Numbered from the stretch's first letter, positions 47,403-61,168 are shown. The stretch: 64,000 nucleotides of DNA from Cervus elaphus (GCF_910594005.1 NC_057823.1:102534015-102598014), one strand, 5' to 3'. Numbers and translations: made by a program. Notes: generated by a model from the sequence alone, not told the origin.

Positions 47403-47620
47403 GCACAAGTGCATGCCCAGTCATATTTGACTCTTTGCGACTGTACAGACTGTATCCCACCAGGCTTCCCTGTCCCCGCTATCCTCTGGGTAAGAATACT
47501 GGAGTTGATTGCCATCTCCTCTTCCAGGGGATCTTCCCAACCAAGGGATCAAGCTCATGTCTCCTGTGTCTCCTGCGCTGTCAGGCAGATTATTTAACAC
47601 TGGCACCACCTGGGAAGCAG
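47403..47620 (-). mobile_element. Bov-tA SINE, antisense, diverged
   Basis: Antisense BovA body (actctttgcgactgtacaga, ggagttgattgccatctcct) then tRNA-like head ending ccacctgggaagc. Confidence 0.88.
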
Positions 47621-47791
47621 GTCTTAGATTAGTGAGTGATCTCAATTCATTTCAAATGTCCAGAACAATAGTCTAGAAATTTACAGATGCCCCATATTTT
47701 TAGATTAATGGATAAAGGTCTTGGAGACCAAAAATAAAAGATAATCCCCCCAACAAGTAAAGATGAGAAACAGGAAGAAAATCAAGGGACA

Positions 47792-48112
47792 GCAGTATAA
47801 GTCTGTGTGAATTTAAAAGCCCAAGAACAAGAAGCATTGATGTCCTGGGGCAGGAGAAGGTGGATGTCATGTCTCAGCTCAAACAGAGTTAATTTATTCT
47901 CCTTCACCTTTTCATCTATTCAGGACTGCAAGGAAATGGATGATGTCCCCTCACATTGGTTGAGAGCAATTTTCTTTTCTAAATCTAGTGATTAAAATAC
48001 TGATCGCTTCTGGAGTCATCCCACAGGCACATTCATAAATAATGTTTTACCAGTTTTCTGGGTATCCCTTAGCCCAGGCAAGTTGACAAAAAAATTTAAA
48101 ATTAAACCATTG
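47792..48112 (+). repeat. Second copy of the ancient repeat, 3' half
   Basis: Same family and strand as the split copy ending at 47345: gatgtcatgtctcagctcaa, catctattcaggactgcaag, aataatgttttaccagtttt and gcccaggcaagttgacaaaa. Confidence 0.6.
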
Positions 48113-48186
48113 CATCAGTCATACCATACTCATAAGAAAAATATTGTACTAGTTTACAGCAGGATTTCTCCAGGTTTCTTTTCATT

Positions 48187-48694
48187 CAGTTCAGTTCAGT
48201 TGCTCAGTTGTGTCTGACTCTTTGCGACCCCATGGACTGCAGCACGCAAGAACTCCCTTTCCATCACCAGCTCCCGGAGCTTACTCAAACTCATGTCCAT
48301 TGAGTCGGTGATGCCATCCAACCATCTCATCCTCTGTCATCCTCTTCTCCTCTCTCCTTCAATCTTTCCCAGCATCAGGGTCTTTTCAAATGAGTCAGCT
48401 CTTCACGTCAGGCGGCCAAAGTATTGGAGTTTCAGCTTCAGCATCTGTCTTTCCAATGAATATTCAGGGCTGATCTCCTTTAGGATGGACTGGTTGGATC
48501 TCCTTGCAGCCCAAGGGACTCTCAAGAGTCTTCTCCAACACCACAGTTCAAAAGCATCAATTCTTCGGTGCTCAGCTTTCTTTATAGTCCAACTCTCACA
48601 TCCATACATGACTCCTGGAAAAACCATAGCCTTGACTGGATGGACCTTTTTTAGCTAAGTAATATCTCTGCTTTTTAATATGCTGTCTATGCTA
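48187..48694 (-). mobile_element. BovB LINE, 5'-truncated, 12-bp perfect TSD
   Basis: Antisense from (ctgaa)n to the region antisense to KAMVFPGVMYGCESWTIKKA and beyond. TSD tttcttttcatt is perfect at 48175-48186 and 48695-48706. The 74-codon minus-strand frame is the C-terminal remnant. Confidence 0.95.
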
Positions 48695-48979
48695 TTTCTT
48701 TTCATTGGAGTACATTAAAAATATTCTTGGTAATTATCAAGTTATTTTTAAAAATATTAATTTTATTTAAATTATAACTTATAAGCTCCTTAATCTTAAA
48801 GCTATTTTATATGATAATAAAAATACAAAAATAAGTACTAATAAAACTATAAAACCAATAAAAATAAATATTATCATAATTGGATGAACAATGGTTAAGT
48901 ATTCTAATCTCAAAATGATCATTATATTTTGTATTGCCTACTGAGGATAGGTTTTATTTTACTTTGATATGTGTGTTTT

Positions 48980-49400
48980 GCTAGTGCCTCCAAAATAGAG
49001 TTACAAACTGGGTGGTTTAAACAATAGAAATTTATTACCCCATAGTTCCAGAGTCCAGAAGTCTGAGATAAAGGTGTTGATAAGGTTGATTCCTTCTGAG
49101 AGTTTGAAAAACATCTGTTCCATGCCTCCCTCCTGGTTTGGTTTGGTGGCAATCTCTGACATTCCTTGGTTTTTAGATCACTTCCTTCATCTTCACATAC
49201 TGTATGTTTGTTTTTTTAATACAAATTTCCCCTTTTTAATTAAAAAAATATTACATTGAGTTAGGATCCACCCTAATGACTTCATCTTAATTGATTCCAT
49301 CTTCATTTACTATTTCCAAATAAGATTGCATTCTGAAGTACTTGGAGTTAGGACTCAACAAATAAATTGGAGATGGAATACACAATTCACCCCCTAGCAG
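48980..49400 (+). repeat. Ancient mammalian interspersed repeat, unassigned
   Basis: Contains acaaactgggtggtttaaac, aatagaaatttattacccca, gttccatgcctccctcctgg, tccaccctaatgacttcatc and tttccaaataagattgcatt, a well-known mammalian repeat order similar in style to 31060-31240. Confidence 0.65.
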
Positions 49401-50174
49401 TACTTGCCTATTAGCTTTGTTCATCTGACTAAAATCTCTAACTTTTCTCTTCTAAAATTTATCTGAAACCTCTGTTCACACAATGTCATGATGTTTTCCT
49501 TATTTATTTTTTAAAAAATGTATGCTTCTTGGTATGATCTATCACTGAGTTACTGAAACGATAAGGAAGTGAACTAGTTCAAAGTTATTAACCAGATTCA
49601 GACTATGCTGAAGCTATGTTTAAGTAAGATAATATGGAAATTTTAAGGCATTAAAATTTATTGTAGAAATTAAACCAGAACTCTACAGCATTCTCTCAGT
49701 TGAGAAATAGTGGTGTAATGTATATAGCAGATGCTTTGAGTTCCCACCCAAATCTCCTTGGCACTCACAGCTCTGACAGCTTCTTACTGCAAACACCTGT
49801 GAATCCGTCTTTGGCTATAAAAATATTCTCAGTCTGTGGGCAAGGGTCAAGGCAGAGTGCAAACAATTTAATGCCCCTGTGAGTAGTATACAACCAGGTG
49901 ATGGATGGAGTTGATGAATGGGAATCACATTTTGGGTGGAATAACTTGGAAACATGTCCCAGCGGGATTGAACTTCAGTAACTCACAGTGGTAACCTGTG
50001 TACATATGTACCTGTACTGACTTCTCTTTCTTCTCCATCTCACATTCCTGCTCTCCTACTAGTGTTTTTTGAAATCTGACTAATAAATTACTTGTATTCA
50101 CATCATGGTCTACTTCTGTGGGAAGGCATAAAATATGTTAGCTATAGCTAAATGCCTAGATTTCAATAAAGACT
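49401..50174. other. Single-copy stretch
   Basis: No feature recognised. Confidence 0.4.
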
Positions 50175-50990
50175 TTCTTTTTCTTTTCTTTTTTTTTAAT
50201 TGAAGTATAGTTGCTATACACTGTTGTGTCAGCCTCTGTTGTACAGAGAAATGAATCAGTCATAGATATACATACATCCACTCTTTTTTAAAATTTCCTT
50301 CCAATTTAGGTCATCATAGAGCATGGAATAGAGTTCCCTGTGGTTTACAGTAGTAGTGTATATACTTAGTCATGTATGTAGGTCAATATCAATCTCTCAA
50401 TTCATCCCACCTCCCTATCTTTCCCCCTTGATATCCACTTATTTGTTCTCTACAACTGTGTCTCTATTTCTGGCTTGCAAATAAGATCATCTCTACCATT
50501 TTTCTAGATTCCACATATATGTATTAATATTTGATATTTGTTTTTCTCTTTCTTATCTATTTCATTCTGTACAGCATCTCTTGGTCCATCCATGTCTCTG
50601 CAAATGACACAGATTTGTTCCTTTTCACGGGTAAGTAATATTCGATTGTATGCATGTAGCACATCTTTTTTTTAATCTGTTCCTCCATTATTGGACACTT
50701 AGGTTCCTGCCATGTCCTGGCTATTGTAAATAGTGCTGCAAAAAATGAACATTAGTTTGCATGTATCTTTTGGAATTATGTTTGTTTTTTCTGGGTATAT
50801 ACCCAGTAGTGAGATTTCTAGGTCATATGGTAATTCTCTTTTAGTTTTTTAAGGAAACTCCATACTATTCTCCATAGTGTCTGCACCAATTTACATTCCT
50901 ACCAACTATGCAAGAGGGTTCCCTTTTCTCCACACCCTCTCCAGTGTTTATTGTTTGTAGATTTTTTGATGATGGCATTCTTGAGCCATC
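50175..50990 (-). mobile_element. L1 LINE 3' end, antisense
   Basis: A T-rich start (antisense poly-A), then aattgaagtatagttgctat, ttaggtcatcatagagcat, tggtccatccatgtctctgc, gggtatatacccagtagtga and tctgcaccaatttacattcc. About 0.8 kb of 3' UTR and ORF2 end, non-coding. Confidence 0.9.
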
Positions 50991-51234
50991 TCAGGTAAAG
51001 GAACAGTTTTGCTTCAGGGAGCTCCAATTTTATCAGTGAATGTTCTATGAATCCTAGTTCTAAAATATCTCTTGTACTCTATAATATTTTATTCAATCGT
51101 CTTCTAATTCCCACACCCCTGTTAGTAGTATCTTAACATCTTTCAGTTAGATGATTTTCATGACCTCAAGAAATATCAGTCTAATTCCGCACATACCCCA
51201 GGGCAGGTTCCCCATTAGCTGTAGTAAAGGTTTC

Positions 51235-51660
51235 ATTACCAGCCCTCTTTGCCACAGCTTTGCTCTAGTCACAAAGAAGCTCTGGGACTTGCTACGAAAT
51301 TGTTCATCCTTCATGTGTCTCTACTTCATCCATGCTTTTTCTCCTGTCTGGAATTATCTCGTAATTCTCCAGGGGAATTTCTGCCAGTGCTCCTAGCCTG
51401 TTACTAAAGACATTCCCTTATTCTCTAGCACCTGTCTACCCTAACCCCTTATGCATAGCCAAGATTCCATCTTACTGGTGGTATAGCTTTGTATCTGTAC
51501 CATTACTAATCCATACCATAATATTGTAAGTATATTCACATTATTCACATACTTTTTAAATTTCATTATTAATTAAACACCTTGAGGAAATCACCTTCTT
51601 CTCTGTTTCCTCTGCCAGATTGGTAGCTGTTCAGTAAAATGTTAATGAATAAGTGAATAG
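51235..51660 (+). mobile_element. L2 LINE 3' end relic, sense
   Basis: The L2 3' order is still visible: tttgctctagtcacaaagaa, tctcctgtctggaattatct, aaacaccttgaggaaatcac and aatgttaatgaataagtgaa. It is very diverged. Confidence 0.5.
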
Positions 51661-52571
51661 GCATTGTAGAAATGCTCAAGACTCCATGTTTGGCCTAGAA
51701 TTTAAGTCAGAATAGTGAAATACTTCACTGAAGATTTTCTGGGAAAGCACAGTGTTGGAGTCAGTGGTCGAGTGAAAAATGCATCCTGCGTCTTCAGCCT
51801 TCATTCACCCACCTCTGCTATTTTCTCTGATTTGCGTACAAGAGGAGCTGGGCTTCCTTGTCATTTTGTTAGTTTTGACTAAGAGAGTGAGATTCTTGGG
51901 CTTGAGGATAGGAATGAAGGGATAGAGACTGGGAGTGGAGCTTTCCATGGAGGAGAAGTTGATGTGTGTTAGGGGGCAGCCAGGAGACCATATGCGGTTA
52001 GAGATGCACAGTCAGCCTCAGGAAGAGGGGAGACACTCTACTTCTGCATTTGCCTGGGTCGAGGGCACGTGCTGGCTACTTTCGGTCTCGTGTCTCCCCA
52101 CCTGCTGGAGGAACTGTACGTTCTAAAGACAGGATCAGAGCAGACGCTTCTGCAGAGTTTCATCCTGCACAGCCTCCTGTAAGCCAATCCAAGACTGACC
52201 GCTTTGACTCAGGTTTGCTACTTCTAACTTGCAAACACACACACCATTTAGTACAGGTTCTTGGAGATGGAATGCTTTTGGTTACTTCATAGTAGTGAAT
52301 GTTTGTTATTTGTATTCAAGAATAATTAGGTATGAGAAGTTGCCTAGTAAGCACATCCCCAGCCCTCTTGAAGAAGTAAACATTTTTCACTTTGTAGGAG
52401 AAACAGCCAACTGTCTTTTTTTTTAGCCTGTTTTGTCATTCTAATTTGGCTAATGTGAGTTCTCATCCTTTGCTTTTCCTTAAATTTCAATATTTTTCAA
52501 AGAGCTTCATTTATTTTCCCAATTGTCTTTACTTATTTCTATGCCAAGTCATCTGTGATTTGCTTTAGCGT

Positions 52572-52574
<3 letters not shown>

Positions 52575-52606
<32 letters not shown>
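52575..52606 (+). repeat. (GT)16 microsatellite
   Basis: Thirty-two bases of uninterrupted GT. Confidence 0.97.
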
Positions 52607-52608
<2 letters not shown>

Positions 52609-53529
52609 ATTTATGGCCCAGACTTTATTCTTGACTTTTTGTTTTTAAAATATATTTTAAAATAATTCAGTGTGGAAATCATTCCATCATTCAACCATGC
52701 TAAAAAAATTATTGTCAGTTTGAAAGTTTCCTTTAGTCGTTTTACATATGCCTATACTTTTCATGTAGCTTTAAATATTAATATGTGTATAAATTTTAAC
52801 CTGACTTTCACTTGATAATATATCATATCTATATGCTGTTTTTCAAACTTCATAAATTATTTTAAAGCAGCTTGATATTCCATTGAGAGAATAACCATAA
52901 TCTTATCAACCATTCCTTTAGTGTTAGGTACATTGACTTCCCTCAGAAGTTTCATGGAACATTTCAAGGATCATTTACATAGAGTTTCTAGTATGCTTCT
53001 AGTTTTGCATAAGAAAACTTCTCATAGTCGGGATTGAAATTAAGGAGGGATGGGGTCAAAATGTGTGAATTTATAGTTTTTCATAAGCATTCTAATACTA
53101 TGTTGTTAGAGTTGTGAATTCATATCTTTTCTTGGTAGTTGCAATTTTGATTTCATCATGTATTATTAAATATATTTTTAACCTATTAAGGAAAATAAGA
53201 TGGCACTAGTGTTTTCAGGTAGGTTTACTTGAGTCCTTTGAACAAATTAGGATATTTTTATATTTTATTTACCAGGTAACTTTCTGTTTGTGAATTGTTC
53301 TTTCATGTGATTTGCCCATGTTTTTCAGCAGATATATTTCTAATTGTTAAATATTTTCAGTTAGGTATATTCCATTTTGGTATGCTTTTTATAACCTTGC
53401 ACATGGTTTGTTTATATATATACATATATATGTATATATATATCTTTGTTTATTGTTTAATAAATACATTGACATGAGTAAATTCATATTATTATAAAGT
53501 CCTTAGAAATACTTTTTCACAATATCCTA

Positions 53530-53534
53530 CTATA

Positions 53535-53573
<39 letters not shown>
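53530..53573. repeat. (TA)n microsatellite
   Basis: TA repeats interrupted once by a short gtgtgt block. Confidence 0.95.
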
Positions 53574-53576
<3 letters not shown>

Positions 53577-53752
53577 AAGCATCATTTACCTATTATTCAG
53601 CTTTTGTCTTCAAATATCATTTTTACTTTTCCTAAAATAAATAATACAGTGAGAAATATATTTATGAGAATAGCCTTTCTAATGTTTTTAGATATGTGCT
53701 TCAGAGAAAATCTAATATTTTTGTGCTTTGTGTGGCTATTGGCCTGTGTGTT

Positions 53753-53968
53753 TGTGCGTGCTAAGTCACTTCAGTTGGGTCTGATTCTTTGCGACCCCAT
53801 GGACTATAGCCCACCTGGCTCCTCCATCCATAGAATTCTCCAGGCAAGAATCCTGGAGCAGACTGCCATGCCCTCCTCTAGGAGATCTTCCTGACCCCAG
53901 GATCAATCCTGCGTCTCTGACGTCTCCTGCAAGCAGGTTCTTTACCACTAGCGCCACCTGAGAAACCC
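53753..53968 (-). mobile_element. Bov-tA SINE, antisense
   Basis: Antisense body (gtctgattctttgcgacccc, ccaggcaagaatcctggagc) and tRNA-like head (ctttaccactagcgccacct, gagaaaccc). Confidence 0.92.
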
Positions 53969-56900
53969 TATTAATTGAGTCTAAATCAATACTGAATAAT
54001 AATTGTATGTGTGAGTTTAGTGTCCACAATATATAAGAGTATTTTCCTTATCTATCTGGTAGAGATTATACCTGAGATACTGACCACAGTTGATCATATC
54101 TAAAGGGGTAGATGGTAGCAAGCTTTGAATTTTCTTTCTCTTGGGATACTGAAAGGATTTAAACTTCTAAATACTAATCCAATTTCAAAATTAGACCTGG
54201 AAATATACGCTTGCGGGAAGACACTTCAAAATCTGTCTTGGAACACATGAAGGTCTGTTCAAAGGTTGATGTATTCAAAATGTGCTGAGGGCTTTTTATT
54301 CATCCTGCAGTTGTTTCATATTAATCTGTCCTTTAGTTAAAATCTGTAGCACATGTTTTTGTTATGCCTCATGTTGCACATGCTATGTTATTTTTGCAAT
54401 TTATTTTTCAGAGTAAAGACAATCCTTTCCACTTAATGTTTTAAAATTCCATCTCATTATATGTTACTTTTCAGTTTGTTGACATCATTTTGTATTCTTT
54501 CAAATATTGAGTAGCTCTCAAAACTTTTATGCCATCTATACATTAGATAAAAAAAAGGTCTCAATGTCCTCTTCTGAATATTAATTGTGATCCCTGCTCC
54601 CATGTCACCTCACCACCTGCGTCCTTCACAGGTCATCATTCAGGAATCCGTGACACCCACGCCTTTTTAGGGGACTCTTCAATCACCTACACATCTATTG
54701 AGTTTTACTCTCACATATAGTTTTGTTTCTTACTCATGAGATATTTTAGGAAGCACTAATCGATGGTGCTCAAATTGTATTTCACCCTGTTTTACATAAT
54801 AACGTGAAAATATGATTTTGAAATTTATCTCTCTTATTCAGAATCTCTGATTGTTGATTTAATCATCAAAAAAAGCAAAATAACTAGACTACTACTAATA
54901 ATAGGTGTTAAATGGATTGCCATAAAGCTATTTTATGCATTCTGACGGAGTTTTAAAATATCACCAGACTCTAATAGTGAACTGTCTTACAATGCGTCAC
55001 CGTTTCAGCATGTTTTAATGTGAGTCCTAAGCATAGGGATGAGGAAAGGGTGAGAAAGGAAGCGAGGGGTATTTACTACGCACATCAATTCTATTGGAGG
55101 GATGGCGGTTCAGTTTCCCTAGCATGATACCCAACCTCATGCATATGTATTACACTGTCATATTGACAAATAGTAACATATGTTCCTATAACGTTAGGAA
55201 CTGAAGTACTGCATGATATTAAGGGATCAAAAGCACCACAGCTGCTAACGAAGATCGCCTGAATATTACATAGCTTCTTCAACAATTCTACCAACTTTCA
55301 TGTGAGCAATTGTACCTGGATAATCACAGCCATATTCAGATTACAGTTCATAATTCGTCTCCTTTAAAAACTGAGAACACCACCTGTTTTCATTCTGCTT
55401 AAAAAAAAAAAAAAAAGAAGAAGGTTTGATAGGATTAGGAAACACATCTAGTCTTTGTTTTTAGCTAGCCCATTTTGAAAATTGGGGTCATGGATGACGG
55501 CTTCCTGAGTGGGGCAGCAAAAGCAATGGTAATGGAAGAACATTAAAAAGATTCAGATGTGTAGTTCTAAGCAGCATTCGCAAATGTGTGAGTGCATTGA
55601 CATGCTTGATTATGCAAAAGCTGAGCTGTGCAAATCATAATAATAAGCTTTCTCATTAGATTTCCTGCATTTTCTGCTTCTTGATCAGCCAGAAATACAG
55701 CCAAGTGTTCCCATTCTTTTGAAATTTCCCATTTACACTTGTTTCAACTACTCAGAGAAAAATAGGGAAAATAAGAGCAGTGAAATAAGATTTTAATTAA
55801 AAGGGAAAATGGAAAATGTTCAAATTTCATAAAATGCAAAAGACGTGTGCACTTTGGTTATAGTCAGCTTGAAAGCAAAATTTTGCTGGGCACTCACAGA
55901 CGTTAAATCAGTTTGTAAGTCAATAACTAGGTAAAAAATGTAGTCCAGCTATTTTAAAAGTAAACCTAAAAGTGATAACTTAAGAAGGCTAATTGAATCA
56001 TGTGCTTCACAAAGAAAGGTTTTATTCAGAGTATCAGGGCTATCCAAAATAAAGTATAGTAATAATAGTAGAGAATTATTTGAAAGGAATGACATAACTA
56101 AAAAGATACATCCAGATATTCAAAACCATTTCACTAGTTCGAAATGTTGAGTTTTCACTTTCAGTGGGAGTAAATACATATAATTAGCAGTTACTTTAAG
56201 GGAAATGAAAAATAAACCCAGGAACTCGTTCAACGTGACCAGAGCAGTCTCTACACATGTGATCCTCAGCGTCCATCTTACAGACCAGCAGTCATCAAAA
56301 TGGTATTATGCCAACACTCACGTGCTTTGCTTGGCTTCCCAATTTAATACCAACTAGGTCAGTGACCAAGTGAAGTTGAAAAGGTTCTTGGTCCAATTTC
56401 TATGTGTTGGCACAATATATTCAATGAGTGAAAGCATTTTCACTTGCTTTCGATAACTCAAGAGGTATTTTTCCCATTATGTTTGTGGATTTGCTATAAA
56501 AAAAATGCTAATTTGCTTGATGGCCCCATTATATTTAAAATTGTGTGGCATGTATTTATGTCCGTGTTACGAGAGAATCAGAAATGAAGCTAGGGAGTCC
56601 TTAGAGGATCAGATTTGAACCCCTACCTTCCATAGCACGGCAGTTACAACTCTGGACCTCCCAGGCTCAAGGAACCTGAAGCTCCCAAAGTCCAGTCCTT
56701 AGATCGCATGAGAGATCAAGAACAAACACATACCATGGGGTAGTGGGGACCTCCAGCCACGCAGGCGTCTGCTCAGGAGAGGATCACTCAAGGACCCTTC
56801 ATGAAGCTCAATATGGGTCAGCATGGCAGCCTCAGAGTACCCACCTGTCCTTCACGATGCCCTTAACTTCCCACACTCTTAGGTATAAAGACCGAGGGTC

Positions 56901-57818
56901 TCCTTTCACCATCAGCCAGGAACATGGTTAAAAGGATAATTACATCTCAACTTTATTTTTAAAAGTTTGCATTCCAGACAGTCTTTCTGCTTCCTCCGCT
57001 CCATGAGCTACTCTGTCTCTGTGCCCCCGGAGTGTAGACACTGTTCCTCTGGACCCCTGTTCCTTCTCTGCCACGGCCATGTCCTCCTCACACACGGATT
57101 ACTGATCCTCCCTGTAACTTCCCCTTTTTTTTTTTTTCTTCCTTTTGGTCCGCTTTTCTAAATAATCACTATGAGAATCTAACAAAATCCCCATCAGGGT
57201 CCAGGGATGTTTATTCAACTAAGTCAAACAATCAAAATTGTATCATTAATATTTTAAGAGTTTATGCCTCAACACTTTTGGATCCCTCACTCACTAATAG
57301 CCCATATTATAGTTTTTCCCAACAGTAAGAGGCAAAAGGAAATTAACTTCTTATTTCAATAGCTAAATGCTACATGCAATTCACAGTTATCGTTTTATGA
57401 TGAAAAACATTTGGCTTTGAATATTTATGTCATAGATGTGCAGGGACATCTCTGAGCCAAATAGTTGAAGAATAATTGAATTATACTAGCAGTTTTCTGC
57501 CCCTGATTACTCCTCACTCTTTTGCTTCCTGGAAGATCAGCGCCTGATAATATGCCTTGTCGATCCATATGGCCAGACGCAATCATTACATTTCTCCAGT
57601 AATTTTCTACAAATGCCTTTCTCATCTTATAAGCTTTACTGATATTTCAGTGACTATCAATGGTGGTATTTGTGAATCTATTTTCAGAGCGTTCAGGATA
57701 ATTCTTTAAGGCAAAGTCGCAATTAATGGGAAGGTACTTAACCCAATAACAATTGACCAATGCTTTCTTTTTATGTCTCACCAAGCCTTCCACCCAAATT
57801 ATGAGCACCATAAATGGT
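53969..57818. other. Long single-copy stretch
   Basis: No recent repeat recognised in 3.8 kb. An A run lies at about 55400. A more GC-rich segment at 56580-57125 holds a TATA-like ggtataaagacc at 56881 but no defined gene or LTR ends. Confidence 0.45.
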
Positions 57819-58035
57819 GCTAAGTTAACAACACTGTATTGTATATTTGAAAAGTAGCTCTTTGATAATTCTCACCACCAAAGAAGAAAAAAAAAATTGG
57901 AATGATCTGAGAAGATAGATGTGTTAACTAACTTTACTGTGGTAATCTGTTCATGATATATACACAATTAAGCTATTTTGTTGTACACCTTAAGTTTTTA
58001 CAATGTTATACGTCAGTTATACCTCAATATAGCTG
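57819..58035 (+). mobile_element. L1 (L1M type) 3' terminus, sense
   Basis: The usual L1M 3' end order: gctaagttaacaacactgta, atgtgttaactaactttact, tgttgtacaccttaagtttt and gttatacgtcagttatacct. Confidence 0.82.
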
Positions 58036-58271
58036 AGGGAGAAAGTCAATGCTATTTTTGGCCTTTTTGGTCCACTATTATACCCTCAAGGCTGAGGACA
58101 AAACATGGCAAATAAGACAATATTTTTTTTAAAAATTAGTGAATTAATGTATGGATACTAGCATCTCTAACCCTAGCATGGAGAAAACTTTTTATGCAGA
58201 AAGCAACATTGCCTCATAAATATATTTTATATAAATTGGTAAATTGAAAATGTTGAACAGTATATATGGAA

Positions 58272-58485
58272 GGGGCTTCCAGCCTGGCACAGTGGTAATG
58301 AATTTGCCTACCAATGCAGGAGGTGACAGAGACGAGTTTGATCCCTGGGTGAGGGAGATCCCCTGGAGCAGGAAATGGCCACCCACTCCAGTATTCTTGT
58401 CTGGGAAATTACATGGACAGGCGGGCCTGGTGGACTGTAATTCATGGACTCGCAAAGAGTAGACATGACTGAGCACACAGCATGC
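58272..58485 (+). mobile_element. Bov-tA SINE with perfect TSD
   Basis: gggcttccagcctggcacag head, BovA body, ending near tgagcacacag. TSD atatatggaa is perfect at 58262-58271 and 58486-58495. Confidence 0.94.
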
Positions 58486-58495
58486 ATATATGGAA

Positions 58496-59839
58496 AGTGG
58501 TTCATATTTAAAAATCAAATAACCCCCCCCTTTTTTTTTAATTTTGCTTTTAAGCAAGGTTTGGTAATTTGCTGACTTAAAAAAGTGTGAGTACACTATT
58601 GGAAATCTGTGACATATTTCCAAAGAATCCCCGTCAACTCTGTATCAGCTTCCCTTAGCACTTAATATGTTTACTTTCCCTGGTCAACACAGTAACAGAA
58701 TTTTCACTCAGCTCCATATAATTCCTTGGTGAAGAAAGACATTTTTTTTTTTTTTTCCTCTCTTGTAAAATTGTAGGGAATTGTTTCCATGTGATATCTC
58801 TTACTAGAGGCTTTGGTCAAAGAGGGTGTTATTCAACAACATTTTGACCTTTGACTGCTCCAAAAGGTGCATCAGAAATATTCACAAATCCTGGAAATAA
58901 ATGTTCACAGGCACTCTAAATTAAATATTAAATCTGATTCTATGCATTCCCAATTATGTCTTAAGGATCTCGTGAATGAAAAAGTTTTCATTTCTTATTC
59001 TCATTTGTTTTGTATTTTCAAACATTTTAAAATCTTGATATCCTATTAAAAACAGAGGGGTGGCCAGGAAAAACATCTGGGACTGCTTAACTAATCTAAT
59101 TTTCTCAAGTAATTTTACTAATATTCAGTCAATTAAGAAATGTTAGTGCTCTTTATGCTGCAAGTCAATGTGATCATTTGTGAACTGCTTTTTTTTTTTA
59201 TTTCGTTTTTCAAAATGAGAAACCAATGAGTCCAATTAATTTTAGCCCCACAAACAATTAATTGTACATTAAAAATAAATGACTTCAATTGATCACAATT
59301 CTACTCAACTGATGGTAATGAGTGCTAATTTGGGAATGACAGGGAGCTTGGATTCATAAGATCAGGAATTAGATTTGAGTTATAATTTAAATAAAATTCT
59401 TTGAATGAATGAAAAATGTTGACAAAGTTTTACAGTGATAAATGTATAAATGTTAATGCATAGTGTTAAGATGCCTTCATGAAGGCTTAGATGCAGGATT
59501 AACCTGTGCAATAGTGTACATTGATGAATAAATGATCAAACATACCTTGAATTACACAAGAAACATATTTGTGTAGAAAAGGTAATTACCATCTGTTCTT
59601 AAGGGAGAATACTTAGAAAATTTTAATTGTGACGTAATCCTAAAAGATCTATGGAAGCTCAAATTTCTTTTTAACAAATTACAATGTTTCCTGACTTATA
59701 TTTTAATAATAAATAGTCTGTACTTAACAAACCAACCATAATTCAATTTAAAACCAGTAGCATGCAGATAACCTATAAAGCATTTGAAGTAATGGAGCTG
59801 TAACAATTGAGTGTACATATGCAAAAATATTAAAATGGG
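58496..59839. other. AT-rich single-copy stretch
   Basis: Poly-pyrimidine run at 58524-58540 and T run at 58742-58756. No gene recognised. Confidence 0.45.
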
Positions 59840-60840
59840 TCATATGCTTAAATGTTAAATAAAAAGCTGTAAATTTTTTGAAGAAAACACTGGAGGAAAA
59901 TCTATGTGACCTTAAATTGTGTAATCAGTTTTTGCCACAGTATCAAAAGCAAAAGTTTTTACAAAAGAAAAAATTGATAAAGTTGACTTTATTAAAATTT
60001 TTAAAGTTCTAGTCTACAAAAGATACTATTAAGAGTGTAAAAGACAAGCTACATACTAGGAGAAAGATACTTGCAAAACATATCTGATAAAATGCTTTTA
60101 TCCAATATGTATGAAAGTTATTAAACTAAAACACTAAGGATATAACACGATTAAAATTTGTGCAAAAAGATCTGAACAGACACACCTTACCCTGAAAATA
60201 AAACCTCACTAATATCTACAAAACTGACAAAACATGTCAGTGAAGAACATAAAATGGAGCAGCCATTTTGGAAGGAAGTTAAGAAGTATCTTACAAAGCT
60301 AAACATAGTCTTAAATATATCATTCCACATTTGTACTGTAGGTATCAATTTGGAAATTTATGTCCAAAGGTAAACCTACACATAGATGTTTATAGCAGCT
60401 TTATTCATAATCTTCATATACTAGAAATAAGATGTACTTCAATAGGCACACAGATAAACAACCCTCTCACAACCATAACCTAGAATGCTATTTAATATTA
60501 TAAAAAAATGAGCTATTAAGTCATGGACAAACATTGATAAACCTTAAGTGTATATTGGTTAGTTAAAAGCAAAGTCTAAAAAGACTCATACCATATGAGG
60601 TCATTTATATGACATTTCGACATTTTGGAAAAGACCGAGGTATGCAGATGCTAAATGGATCAGTGGTTTTCAAGAATTCAGAGTAGGGGGTTGTATAGGT
60701 GAAGTACAGAATTTTATAGGCTGATGAAACTACTTTGTATGATAATGCGATGTTGAATATATGAATTTGTCAAAGCCTATTTGTTTTATTTACAATTGAG
60801 TGAATATTGTATGCAAAGTAAAAATAAATCATGTAGGAAG
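59840..60840 (+). mobile_element. Old L1 3' region, sense
   Basis: The sense ORF2 tail and 3' UTR of an L1M: atttttaaagttctagtcta, tgtttatagcagctttattc, ttaagtgtatattggttag and accatatgaggtcatttata. Degenerate, no open frame. Confidence 0.75.
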
Positions 60841-61094
60841 TCTGAGGATCCAGAATGGAACCAGTCTAACTGTATTTTAAAGATAGTAAACAGCCTCACT
60901 GAAGGACACGGGAAAAAGCCCTAACTAACCTATCACCAACCTAAGTAACTGGGAAATGAGTGGAGCCTGCTGTTCTGAAGGTGAAAGTGAAGGGCTTCCC
61001 TGAGGCTCAGATGCTAAAGAGTCTCCCTGCATTGCAGGAGACCCAGGTTCAATCCCTGGGTTGGGAAGATCCCAACTATATATATATAGGAATG

Positions 61095-61168
61095 TGAACT
61101 GCAATACACTTTGCCTAAATGAATTTAATTTGCATTAAAATCAAAAGATGTATAATGAGAAATACATG
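61095..61168 (+). repeat. Left arm of a long inverted duplication
   Basis: 61105-61136 is the exact 32-base reverse complement of 61985-62016. Similarity continues on both sides to about 70 bases (for example tataatgagaa here against the complement of ttctcattata). Confidence 0.9.

Larger units (their letters stand above)
51661..53752. other. Single-copy stretch with microsatellites
   Basis: (GT)16 at 52575-52606, TA-rich runs at 53408-53445 and 53530-53573. A moderately GC-rich patch lies at 51900-52200. No gene recognised. Confidence 0.5.

Noticed and set aside
56881..56892. TATA-like motif as a gene promoter
   Set aside because: A single AT-rich hexamer without a downstream transcript or reading frame is not sufficient; recorded as a low-interest finding only.
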